Assembly (NCBI GenBank): GCA_963542625.1
Contig: CAUTXO010000022.1
Span: 1-25,116 of the forward strand
DNA: 25,116 nt
Direction of reading: 5' to 3'
From: CAUTXO01 sp963542625
GTDB lineage: Bacteria; Campylobacterota; Campylobacteria; Campylobacterales; SZUA-545
Below are positions 7,436 to 16,200 of this stretch, piece by piece. How positions within the stretch are numbered: position 1 is the first letter of the stretch; each line of letters opens with the position of its first letter. The position numbers were made by a program, and so were the translations under genes. The notes under the pieces were generated by a model. The model was not told where the DNA came from. It saw nothing but the letters and a program-made list of their open reading frames with translations, and ran no database searches.

Positions 7436-8614
7436 CTATGGATCTAGCGCACGGATCTTGCGTGCTAGGATCTTAGAGTATTTCAATCTGCCGCTAGCGT
7501 TTAGGTGCGTGGCGTCTATCCAGTCGCTTTGGTTAAAATCATCGCTAGCAAATTCTAAAACCGGCGCGCCTAGCAAGCGCTCCAAATCTTGCGCGCTGCA
7601 CGGCTTGCTGGCGTTACGCTCTGGCTGAATGAGTAGCACCGGTTTTGCGCCATTTTCACGCGCGGTTTGCACGAGTTGCCGCGTTAGCTTTAAAAAGACG
7701 GCGTTTGGTTTTTGCGGCGCTGCGCTCGCCTTGTGCGGATCTTGCGCTAGATCTTGAGCCGGCTTTGCGCTTAGATCTTGCCTTAGATCTTGCGCGGAGT
7801 TTTGCCCTAGATCCCGCACCGGATCTTGCGCCCCGCCCGCGCTTGGATCTGCCCCTAGATCTTGCCCCGCCTTTGGCAAAAGAATGCCATCGCCATTGGT
7901 GCAAGTTAGAATGTAGCTTGTCTTGCTTTCAACGCTTTTAAACACATCGCAATCAATATACGCGGCAAAGGTTTTTCTAGCCATTTGGATTGGATCTTGC
8001 GCCGGCTTTGCGCTTGGATCTTGCCCTAGATCTTGTGCTAGATCCTGCGCCTGCTTGCCCACAAAGATCTTGCGCTTTAAAAGAGCATTTAAATGTATGT
8101 AAATGCCCTCCCTGTAATAATGAAAAAGGTTTAAGTTAGCGCCAAACTTCCACAGCGCGGGCAAAAATAGCGCCCTGTCCGCGCCAAATAGCGCGCGCAA
8201 ATCCTGCACGCTAGGCTCCTTTGGCGGCTGCGGCTTGTAAATTTCATCAGCGCCAACCCCAATGACGATAAGGCGTGGCTTGATTTTTAGCGCGGCGTGC
8301 AAGGTGGCGGCGTGCTCTTGCAAAAACATTCCCGATACCCCAAAGTTAAAAATATCCAGCCCCGCCGCTGCAAACTGGGCTGTGGAGACCTGATAGAGCG
8401 TGCGCGAGCTGCCGATGAATACGGCGTCTTTAGCGCCAAGATTTTTGCGGTGGAAAAAGTCGATTTTTGACGCCTTTGTGCCAATGTAACTCTGTGCCGT
8501 CGTCGTTTTTTTGATGTATCCAAGTAGCGCAATATTGACTAAGATCTGCGCCAAAGCCACGCCGGCAAGCCCTAGAACTACCTTTTGCTTAAAAGTTAAA
8601 GTATAAAAATTCAT
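7436..8614 (-). CDS. SGNH-hydrolase-fold O-acetyltransferase (PatB/AlgJ-like) with repeat-derived inserts
   Basis: A 392-residue protein with an N-terminal membrane anchor (about 11-34). SGNH block I is IGSSRT with likely nucleophile Ser70, block II is FNFGVSG (Gly92), and the C-terminal dyad is Asp367/His370 in DATHLN. With the adjacent MBOAT protein it should transfer acetyl groups to a periplasmic glycan (peptidoglycan as in PatA/PatB, or a polysaccharide as in AlgI/AlgJ). Residues about 188-210 and 250-302 are low-complexity inserts of QDL/QDP units, both containing SAKPAQD, encoded by the AGATCTTGC repeat. Start ATG 8614 is chosen over a TTG at 8626; neither has a strong ribosome binding site. 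It overlaps the MBOAT end by 26 bases. Confidence 0.8.
   Translation of the reverse strand: MNFYTLTFKQKVVLGLAGVALAQILVNIALLGYIKKTTTAQSYIGTKASKIDFFHRKNLGAKDAVFIGSSRTLYQVSTAQFAAAGLDIFNFGVSGMFLQEHAATLHAALKIKPRLIVIGVGADEIYKPQPPKEPSVQDLRALFGADRALFLPALWKFGANLNLFHYYREGIYIHLNALLKRKIFVGKQAQDLAQDLGQDPSAKPAQDPIQMARKTFAAYIDCDVFKSVESKTSYILTCTNGDGILLPKAGQDLGADPSAGGAQDPVRDLGQNSAQDLRQDLSAKPAQDLAQDPHKASAAPQKPNAVFLKLTRQLVQTARENGAKPVLLIQPERNASKPCSAQDLERLLGAPVLEFASDDFNQSDWIDATHLNASGRLKYSKILARKIRALDP
7709..7867 (-). repeat. AGATC-type repeat insertion inside SGNH gene, copy 1
   Basis: On the minus strand this stretch encodes residues about 250-302, a string of QDL, QDP and SAKP units, with seven or more GATC sites. 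It shares a near-identical segment of about 43 bases (GCCGGCTTTGCGCTT flanked by GATCTTG) with the second insert at 7985-8053. The reading frame is preserved. Confidence 0.8.
7985..8053 (-). repeat. AGATC-type repeat insertion inside SGNH gene, copy 2
   Basis: Encodes residues about 188-210 (AQDLAQDLGQDPSAKPAQDP on the minus strand). It contains four GATC sites and the same GCCGGCTTTGCGCTTGGATC core as copy 1. It falls between ordinary protein sequence on both sides (KRKIFVGK and MARKTFAAY), as expected for an in-frame insertion. Confidence 0.8.
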
Positions 8615-9982
8615 TCTTTTTGCCAAGATCTAGCATTAAAAGCCCGGCTGCAAGCGCCCCTGCAAAAAGCACCAGCTGCGTTAAGCTAAATGTGAATTTG
8701 CGCTCAAGCAAGCTAGCCGTGTTTTTAAGCGCCAAAACGCCCGCAAGCGCCGCGCTAGCAAAAACTAGCGCCGTGATTTCAAGTGCGTTTGTTTGAGCGC
8801 CAAAGCCCGCCATCGCTTTCATAATAAGCAGGGCGCTGTCAAGATCCTTAGCCCTAAAAAGTACCCACGTGAGATTGATAAAGTTAAACGTGATGAGCCA
8901 CGCAAGCACTTTTGGCATTTTTAGCCCCGCGCGCGCCCAAAGGCGATGGACGACAAGCCCCGCGCCGTGCGCTAGCCCCCACAGCACAAACAGCCAAGAC
9001 GCCCCGTGCCACAGCCCGCCTAGAAAAAACGTAACGAGCAAATTCGCGTATGTTCTAGCCGCACCGCACCTGTTGCCGCCAAGCGGAATGTAGATGTAGT
9101 CGCGCATAAAGCGCCCAAGTGTAATGTGCCACCGGCGCCAAAAATCCGCGATGTTTAGGCTTTTGTAGGGCGAGTTGAAGTTTATCGGCAAGCGCACGTT
9201 AAAAAGGAGCGCCGCGCCGATTGCCATATCCGTGTAGCCGCTAAAGTCAAAGTAAAGCTGGAATGTATAAGCAAGGCTAGCCGTCCAAGCGCTTAACGCA
9301 CTAAGCGCAGCGGGCGCGTCAAAGCCCGCGTTTGCCCAGACGGCAAAGGTATCTGCGATGGCGGTTTTTTTGAATAAGCCAATTGAAAAAATAAAGAGCC
9401 CAAGAGCTACGTTGCGGTAATTTTTTGCCTTGTTTTTCAGCGCGGCAAACTGTGGCATCATCTGCGCGTGATGAACGATTGGCCCCGCGATTAACTGCGG
9501 GAAAAAGCTCACAAAAAGCGCGTAATCAAGGAAGCTGTTGTTCCGCCCCCCCCCTTGTCACTATCTACTAAAAATGCAATTTGTTGGAATGTAAAAAAGC
9601 TAATGGCAAGCGGCAAGGCAATGTGCGGCAAGTCAAACTGCGCGCCGGTTAGGGCGTTTGCGTTTTCTATGAAAAAATCCGCGTATTTGAAAAACCCAAG
9701 CAAGGCAAGGTTTGCCGTCACGCCAAAAATGAGCCAAGATCTCTTAGCCTGGGCGCTTTGGCTAGATCTTGCAATATGCCAGCGCGCAAGGTAGAAGTTA
9801 AAAAGTATAGAGCCAAGAATAAGCGGCAAATAAATGACGTTCCACCAGCTGTAAAAAAACAAGGACGCAAAAACCAAAAAGCCCTTTGCCGCACGTGTGA
9901 GCCTGAGAGAGTTTAGGTAAAAATACACAAAAAAAGTCGCCGGCAAAAAGGCAAAAATAAAGGCGTAAGATGAAAAGAGCAA
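8589..9982 (-). CDS. MBOAT-family O-acetyltransferase (PatA/AlgI-like), phase-variable and out of frame here
   Basis: A polytopic inner-membrane protein that moves acetyl groups across the membrane to the SGNH partner. Residues 1-143 (TTG start at 9982, MLFSSYAFIFAFLP as in AlgI) are in one frame, ending at a 9-G tract (coding strand) after Lys143. That frame stops at TGA 9509-9511. The rest of the AlgI-like sequence (SFFPQLIAGPIVH onward) continues one base out of phase. With 10 or 7 G the gene is a 464-residue protein of normal AlgI length. MBOAT signatures follow: FDFSGYTDMA, WRRWHITLGRFMRDYIYIPLGG and catalytic His326 in GGLWHGASW, with His339 downstream. It begins 4 bases after the flgE stop. 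A GTG overlapping the early stop could allow weak restart. Confidence 0.9.
9546..9554 (-). repeat. Poly-G contingency tract (9 G on coding strand) in MBOAT gene
   Basis: Nine C on the plus strand, nine G on the coding strand, at codons 143-146. With nine G the reading frame leaves the conserved MBOAT sequence; one more or two fewer restores it. A sequencing error in the tract is possible, but the tract type is the known slippage substrate. Confidence 0.85.
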
Positions 9983-9986
9983 GGCG

Positions 9987-12581
9987 CTATCTTTTTAATC
10001 CTATGGCTTTTTCTATCATTTGGTCGCTTGTGGTGATGACCTTTGCCGCGCTTTGGAAGGAGCGCTGATAAACTATTAGATCGCTCATTGCAAGCGCTGT
10101 GCTTACGTTGCTTTCTTCTAGGTTTTTTGATTGGACTACGGACGAATAGATGACGTTGCCGTCTTTGTCGTAATAAAAGGATGCGCGCCCGCTGTTTTGG
10201 CTTTCTTTGAATAAATTGGCGCCAAGCCTTTCAAGCCCGCCGTCGTTTATGAAGTGGAATACGCTCACGCGCCCAATTGCGGTGCTTTGCCCGTTGGAAA
10301 AGTTTGCAAAAATTTCGCCGTCTTTTTCTACGGTGTAGCCTTTTAGCGTGCCGCTTAGGACGCCATCTTGCGTGATTGAATTATCGTGCGCTTTGTTTGC
10401 CGCGCTGCTAATTGCCGTGTTTAGGTTGAGCGTTACGGGTTTATCGCCATTTTGCAAAAAGTCGAACTTTGCTTGCCCCATTAGCGAGCCGTTTTCGGCG
10501 TTAAAATCCAGCTCACGCTCTGCGCTGCTTAGGATCTCATTGTATTCTATGGCGTTTGATGAGTTTTGCGCGCTGGGGCTTATCGTGCCTTGCAAAAGCC
10601 CTATCATTTCTAAAAAGTGCTTGTTGGTGGCGTAGCCGTCTAGCAAATTGAACGTGTTTTCAAGCGCGCCCTTGTTTTTGATGGTGAATTTGGAGTTTTC
10701 AACCCCCATTTCAAGCCCGATTTCTGAGAGTGCTTCGTTTGCCTTTTGCACTAGATCTGTCGCACTTGTGAAGTTTTGCCCGTAAGATAGCCGCATTAGC
10801 GCCGCGTCTTTTATCCGCACAAGATCTGACGAGCCCGCGTTTTTTACGACTAACCGCCCGTCTTGCGGGCTAATTAGCACCGCGCCCGTGCTGTCAATCT
10901 CGCCATCAATGCCGTTGCGCTTTAATTCAGCCAAGATCCCAGCAGCAATTTCTTCTTTTTTTGCGCCATCTGCTGCTTCGTAGTGGATCCGCTTGCCATT
11001 GACGCTAAAGGTGTAATTTGACTTTCTGCCGTCTGTTATTTCATCTTGCACGGCTAGTTTGTAGTAGTAGCTCCCGCCGTTTTTGATTAGATCTGCCTGC
11101 CCGCCTTTGACCCAAAAGTCATCGCCTTTGGAAAGGCTTACTTTGGTGTTTGAATACACCGTTTCCCCAAGATCCGCGCCTGCTTCTAGCGGCTTTTTGC
11201 GGTAGATCTTGCCGCTTAGCGTCCATTTTTCCACGCCATCATTTGGGTTTTTATCGTTTTTTCTAAACTCAAGCGCCGCTTCGTTTGCGTCATCGCTAGC
11301 TGTGATTACCTTTGTATTAGCGCTCATACTTAGCGCGTAAAGCCCTAGCGATGACTTTTGGCTGTATTTTGCGTAGGCGCCGTTAAGGTTGCTTAAGATC
11401 TTGCTAAGCTCACTCTCGCCTTGCTCGCCAGCTTTTGCGTGGAAGTTAAACGCCCCACCGGCTAGCACTCTAATCTTGCCCTGCTTGTCTATGTAAGCCT
11501 TTGACGTCGGTGAGCTTTTTTGGATCTGCCTTTCTACAAGCGCCCTTAGATCTTCAAGGCTTGCAAAGTCGTTTGTGCCTTGCTTGTCTGGGTTAAAGGT
11601 GGCTAGGCTAGCGCTTGCGTCTTGAATGAATTTGTAGTCGCTTGAGCCGGTTATGTTTATTTCTGTTTTTTCTTTTATGCTTAGCTTGTTGCCATTTGCT
11701 TCAGCTTGCACGCCGGCGGCATTTAGCGCAGCGGCGATGATTTTTGCCGCGTCTGCGCCCTTTGTGCCGTCTGGAATGTGCGCGGAGATCTCCTTGCCGT
11801 TTAGCTTAAACCTTAGCTGTGTATCCTTGCCGTCTTTTGTTTCATCGCCGATGATTTGCTCGCGCACAAGCTGATTAGATCTTGCGTAAAAGTTTTCATC
11901 AGATCCAAGCACAAAGGTATCGCCTTTTTTGATGTTTAGCGCTTTGTCTTTGTCGCTGTATAGGCTTGCTAGGTAATCAGCCCCTTGGGCGGGAGAGAAT
12001 TTTTTGCTATCGCCGTGCAAGTTGGCGTTTAGGTTTATGTTGCTTGTTGGCTTGTTTGGGTGCGTTAGGTTATGCGGGACAAAAAGCCGTTCTTGCGCTC
12101 TAGGGTCAGGCTTAACGCTTGGCGCTTGCGTGTTTATTGTGTATTTATCGCCCGCGCGGCTTATGTTGTTGTAATACGTCCCAAGCAAGTAATTGCCGTT
12201 TGGATCTACTAGGTAGCGGTCTTTGTCTGGTGCAAACACGCCAGATCTTGTGTAGGCGGTTGTTTTGCCGTCGTAGATGTTTTTGTGGCGCACGCCAAAC
12301 CAGCCCTCCCCGCGAAGCGCTAGGTCAAAGGTATTGCCCGTGGCGCGTATGGGGCCTTCTTTTAGATTGATGTTTGTGGTGGATACGCCAGATCCGTAGC
12401 CGATGTCGTCTGAAGTTGTGCGCGCGCGTTTTGGCATATGCTTTGATATGAGCGTGCTGTATTCTACGATTGAGCCCCTATGCCCGGGCGTGTTGATGTT
12501 TGAGATGTTTGAGCCAGTTGCGTTAATACCGCTTTGAAAACTCTTTGCGCCTGTGATTGCCGTGTAGAATGACTGATTCAT
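9987..12581 (-). CDS. flgE: Flagellar hook protein FlgE
   Basis: An 864-residue hook subunit, long like Campylobacter FlgE and longer than enterobacterial ones of about 400. The N-terminal rod/hook helix region has SNISNINTPGHRGS (about 28-41), and the FlgE/F/G signature lies around LALRGEGWFGV (about 82-92). A long variable middle (about 150-740) would form the exposed hook domains. The C-terminal helix, LEESNVSTALAMSDLIVYQRS to the end, completes the D0 domain. The ATG at 12581 shares one base with the flgD stop (TAATG), so the two are translationally coupled. The fliK-flgD-flgE order matches C. jejuni. Confidence 0.95.
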   Translation of the reverse strand: MNQSFYTAITGAKSFQSGINATGSNISNINTPGHRGSIVEYSTLISKHMPKRARTTSDDIGYGSGVSTTNINLKEGPIRATGNTFDLALRGEGWFGVRHKNIYDGKTTAYTRSGVFAPDKDRYLVDPNGNYLLGTYYNNISRAGDKYTINTQAPSVKPDPRAQERLFVPHNLTHPNKPTSNINLNANLHGDSKKFSPAQGADYLASLYSDKDKALNIKKGDTFVLGSDENFYARSNQLVREQIIGDETKDGKDTQLRFKLNGKEISAHIPDGTKGADAAKIIAAALNAAGVQAEANGNKLSIKEKTEINITGSSDYKFIQDASASLATFNPDKQGTNDFASLEDLRALVERQIQKSSPTSKAYIDKQGKIRVLAGGAFNFHAKAGEQGESELSKILSNLNGAYAKYSQKSSLGLYALSMSANTKVITASDDANEAALEFRKNDKNPNDGVEKWTLSGKIYRKKPLEAGADLGETVYSNTKVSLSKGDDFWVKGGQADLIKNGGSYYYKLAVQDEITDGRKSNYTFSVNGKRIHYEAADGAKKEEIAAGILAELKRNGIDGEIDSTGAVLISPQDGRLVVKNAGSSDLVRIKDAALMRLSYGQNFTSATDLVQKANEALSEIGLEMGVENSKFTIKNKGALENTFNLLDGYATNKHFLEMIGLLQGTISPSAQNSSNAIEYNEILSSAERELDFNAENGSLMGQAKFDFLQNGDKPVTLNLNTAISSAANKAHDNSITQDGVLSGTLKGYTVEKDGEIFANFSNGQSTAIGRVSVFHFINDGGLERLGANLFKESQNSGRASFYYDKDGNVIYSSVVQSKNLEESNVSTALAMSDLIVYQRSFQSAAKVITTSDQMIEKAIGLKR

Positions 12582-13261
12582 TAAGCCTGCTCTTGGATCT
12601 CCCTTATTTCGCTGTGTGGGTAGTATTTGCCGCCCATTTTAAACTGCACACCTTCAGTGCCAAAGCGCACGGCTTGGATCTTATACATTCCCATTTTGAT
12701 TGTGTGTTTTTGCCCGCCTTGCGTTGTGTATGTGGCGCTGACGGTGTATGTGCCGTTTTCTGCGCGCTTGCCATCGGGCGTTTTGCCATCCCAGCTGAAG
12801 TCTTTTGTGCCTTCTTTGCCTTCTTTAAACGTTTGCGTATGCACGATTCTGCCGTTGCTATCTTTGATTGTAACCGTCCCTGCTTTGTAATCCTTTGGAA
12901 AATACAGGCTAAAGTTGTGGCGCTCGTTTGAGCCGCTTACGGTTATGCGGTCTTTGCCCGTATCTGCCATTTTGCCAACAGCTGAAACAAGGTTGTAGTC
13001 GCTCGCTGCGGCTAGTTTTGAAGACATTTTTTCTAGCGCTTTTGCGATGTTTTGCTGGCTCTCAACCACCGTGAGATCCGCTGCTTGCGATAGCATTTTG
13101 TCCGTTTCCATCGGCGATGTTGGATCTTGGTGTTTTAGCTGTTCCAAAAGTAGTTTTAAGAACGCGTCTTTGTTTAAAATGCCGTTTTTGTTTATTAGGT
13201 CTCGTTTTTCACCGGGCTTTGTGCTGCCCTCAACGATTGAGTTTAAGTTGCTAACTGCCAT
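12581..13261 (-). CDS. flgD: Flagellar hook-capping protein FlgD
   Basis: A 226-residue scaffold protein that caps the growing hook and guides FlgE assembly. The N-terminal region has KDAFLKLLLEQLKHQDPTSP (about 31-50) and MLSQAADLTVVESQQNI, the FlgD family signature. The C-terminal half (about 105-215) has the FlgD Ig-like fold with FSWDGKTPDGKRAENGTYT. Start ATG 13261 follows AAAGGACAAAT, a good ribosome binding site, nine bases after the fliK stop. It overlaps flgE by one base. Confidence 0.95.
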   Translation of the reverse strand: MAVSNLNSIVEGSTKPGEKRDLINKNGILNKDAFLKLLLEQLKHQDPTSPMETDKMLSQAADLTVVESQQNIAKALEKMSSKLAAASDYNLVSAVGKMADTGKDRITVSGSNERHNFSLYFPKDYKAGTVTIKDSNGRIVHTQTFKEGKEGTKDFSWDGKTPDGKRAENGTYTVSATYTTQGGQKHTIKMGMYKIQAVRFGTEGVQFKMGGKYYPHSEIREIQEQA

Positions 13262-13270
13262 ATTTGTCCT

Positions 13271-16200
13271 TTATAAAAGGCTAGCAAAAGATATGCCGAA
13301 CTCTTGCTGCTCGTTATCCTGCACGCCTTCTTTGGCGTTTTGGCGTTTTTCGTCCTTTTCTTTTTGCGCCCCGCCTTGCGCTCCGCCGCCGCCGTTATTG
13401 CCATTTCCGTTGTGTCCGTTGCTACCGTTTCCGCCGCCGCTATTGTTACCGTTTGCGCGCTCGGAGAAGTTCATCATTACGTCCTTAAAACCTATGCCGT
13501 TTAGCGCCTGCTTTAGTTCGCCTGAATGCGTATTGAAAAGGTTTGCTGTGTTGCTGCTTGCCTTAAAATCCACTTCTATTTTTTTGCCCCGTGAGCGGAT
13601 TACAAGCTCTATGGCGCCAAGGCTTCTTGGGTTTAGCTCGATGGAAACCTTCATTAACGGCGGCTTATAATTTTTGACGGCTTCTTTGAGCTTTGCGCCA
13701 AAATGATTAAAAATTTGCGCTCTTTGCGTCGCTTGCGGGCTTTGCTGCTTTGTTTGCGCCCTTTGCACGCCTTGCGTTTGCTCGCCGGTGCTGTCTTTTT
13801 GGCTTTCTTCCCCGCTGCTATTTTCTGCGGCTTTTTCTTGCACGATTTGTGCGGCGGGGCTTACGGCTCTTTGTGCGCCTTGCGACGACGGCTTTTGCGG
13901 CTCATCTTTTTGGCTTTGCGCGCTTAGGCTTGCTGGCTCACTCCTTTGCCCCGTGCGCGATGTTTGCGTGCGCGCTGCTTGAATGTTTGCGGCTTGTTTG
14001 TGCGCGGTTTGTGCTTGTGCGGTTGGTGTTTGCAAGGCTTGTGCTTGCGTTTGCGTGCTTTGCGCTTTGTGTTGGATCTTTGGCTCTTTGGCGCTTGCAA
14101 GATCTTGAGCGCTTGTTGGATCTTGGGCGTTTAGCGCGCGCGGATTTTGCTCTGCTGCTTCGCGCTTGGCTTCCTTTAGATCTGCCGTTTGCGCTTTGCT
14201 TAAAAACTTAGGATCTTGGGCGGCGGCTTCACGCTTAACTTCTTTTAGATCCGTTGTTTGCGCTAAATTCTTGATTATCGCGTCAAGCTTAACATCCTTA
14301 AGATCTTGCGTTTTCCCAAGCTCTTTAATGATTGCGCTTTGCTTTGTGTCTTTTTGGTCTGCTGTCTGCGCTAGATCTTTGACGATGGCTTCTTGCTTTA
14401 CATCTTTAAGATCTGCGGTTTTGCCAAGCTCTTTTATGATTGCGTCTCGTTTAACGTCTTTTAGATCCGCCGTCTGCGCCAAATTTTTAATGAGCGCGTC
14501 TTGCTTTACGTCTTTGCGATCTGCCGTTTGCGCTAAATTCTTGATTATCGCGTCAAGCTTAACATCCTTAAGATCTTGCGTTTTCCCAAGCTCTTTAATG
14601 ATTGCGCTTTGCTTTGTGTCTTTTTGGTCTGCTGTCTGCGCTAGATCTTTGACGATGGCTTCTTGCTTGATTTCTTTTAGATCCCCCGTGCGCCCAAGAT
14701 CTTTAAGCGGGGCATCGCTCTTTGCTTCCTTTGGATCTGCTGGCTTACTAAGATCTTTGACGGCGGTAGCGGCGTGCTTTACATCTTTAAGATCCGCTGT
14801 CTGTGCTAGATCTTTTATAATCGCGTCGCGTTTGACGTCCTTTAGATCCGCCACGCGCGCAAGATCTTTGACGATGGCTTCTTGCTTGATGTCTTTGTGA
14901 TCCGTTCTCTGCGCCAAATTTTTAATGAGCGCGTCAAGCTTTACATCTTTTAGAACCGCCGTCTGCGCTAGATCTTTTATAACCGCGTTTTGCTTAACAT
15001 CCTTAAGATCCGCCGTCTTTGCTTGGCTTAGGATCTTAGGCTCTTTGGCGCTATGCGCCGTGGGTCTTGCAAACAAAGTTTCTAGCGTTGGCTTTGCGTT
15101 TTGGCGCGCCAAAGCTTCGTGCTTGACTTCTTTTAGATCCCCCGTGCGCCCAAGATCTTTAATAATTGCTTCTATCTTAACTTCTTTGCGATCCGCCGTG
15201 TGCGCTAGGTTTTTAATGACGGCTTCGTTCTTAACATCCTTAAGATCTGCGGTCTGTGCTAGATCTTTTATCATCGCATCGCGCTTGACGTCTTTTAGAT
15301 CCGCCACGCGCGCAAGATCTTTGACGATGGCTTCTTGCTTGATTTCTTTTAGATCCGCCGTCTTGCCAAGATCTTTAATAACCACGCCTTGCTTCACACT
15401 TCCAAGATCCGCCGTGCGCCCAAGATCTTTAAGCGGGGCATCGCTCTTTGCTTCCTTTAGATCTGCTGGCTTACTAAGATCTTTGACGGCGGTGGCGGTG
15501 TGCTTTACATCTTTAAGATCCGCTGTCTGCGCTAGATCTTTTATAACCGCGTTTTGCTTAACATCCTTAAGATCCGCCGTCTTTGCTTGGCTTAGGATCT
15601 TAGGCTCTTTGGCGCTATGCGCCGTGGGTCTTGCAAACAAAGTTTCTAGCGTTGGCTTTGCGTTTTGGCGCGCCAAAGCTTCGTGCTTGACTTCTTTTAG
15701 ATCCCCCGTGCGCCCAAGATCTTTAATAATTGCTTCTATCTTAACTTCTTTGCGATCCGCCGTGTGCGCTAGGTTTTTAATGACGGCTTCGTTCTTAACA
15801 TCCTTAAGATCTGCGGTCTGTGCTAGATCTTTTATCATCGCATCGCGCTTGACGTCTTTTAGATCCGCCACGCGCGCAAGATCCACAGGGCTAGCTTGGC
15901 TTTTTTGAATAACAGCCGCTCTTTCAACCGCTGGCGTTTTAGGTAGATCCGCTGGTGTTTTCTGATCCGCCGGCGCTTTCTCAAATTCCGGATTTTTCTC
16001 ATAGCGCAAAATCGTTTCGCCGTCTTTTTCTACCTTTGCCTTTAGGATCTCCACGCCGTGCTTTTTGGCTAGATCTATAAGCGCTTTTAGGTTTTGCTTT
16101 GGTAGCTTCTTAAATTCACGCACGACGGCTTCTTTTGCCAGTGCTACGTCGATGTTTTTTTGCGATGAAATAGCGCGCACTACAAGCGTTGTAAATGTTA

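Larger units (their letters stand above)
14090..15900 (-). repeat. 54-bp tandem repeat array inside fliK
   Basis: Roughly thirty degenerate 54-bp units encode the 18-residue consensus ADLKDVKxDAIIKDLAQT. Each unit contains two GATC-bearing words, usually AGATC, spaced alternately about 36 and 18 bases. Nested duplications are visible: about 360 bases at 14959-15319 recur at 15523-15883 (offset 564), and about 130 bases near 14255-14385 recur at 14525-14655 (offset 270, five units). All changes keep the frame. Confidence 0.9.

Noticed and set aside
7645..7941. Plus-strand ORF rich in DLALDL within the SGNH gene
   Set aside because: It is the complementary reading of the repeat insert; the opposite strand carries the SGNH catalytic blocks.
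8589..9512. Annotating the MBOAT C-terminal part as its own gene from GTG 9512
   Set aside because: It lacks the first transmembrane third and begins in the middle of a conserved MBOAT motif; the split is explained by the G tract.
14090..15900. CRISPR array
   Set aside because: The units are contiguous, codon-phased and lack unique spacers; no cas genes are present.
14166..15908. Long plus-strand open frames across the fliK repeat (244 and 327 codons)
   Set aside because: They are antisense reflections of a repeat whose unit is a multiple of three, so stops are absent by construction. The minus-strand frame joins to a true Flg_hook domain.
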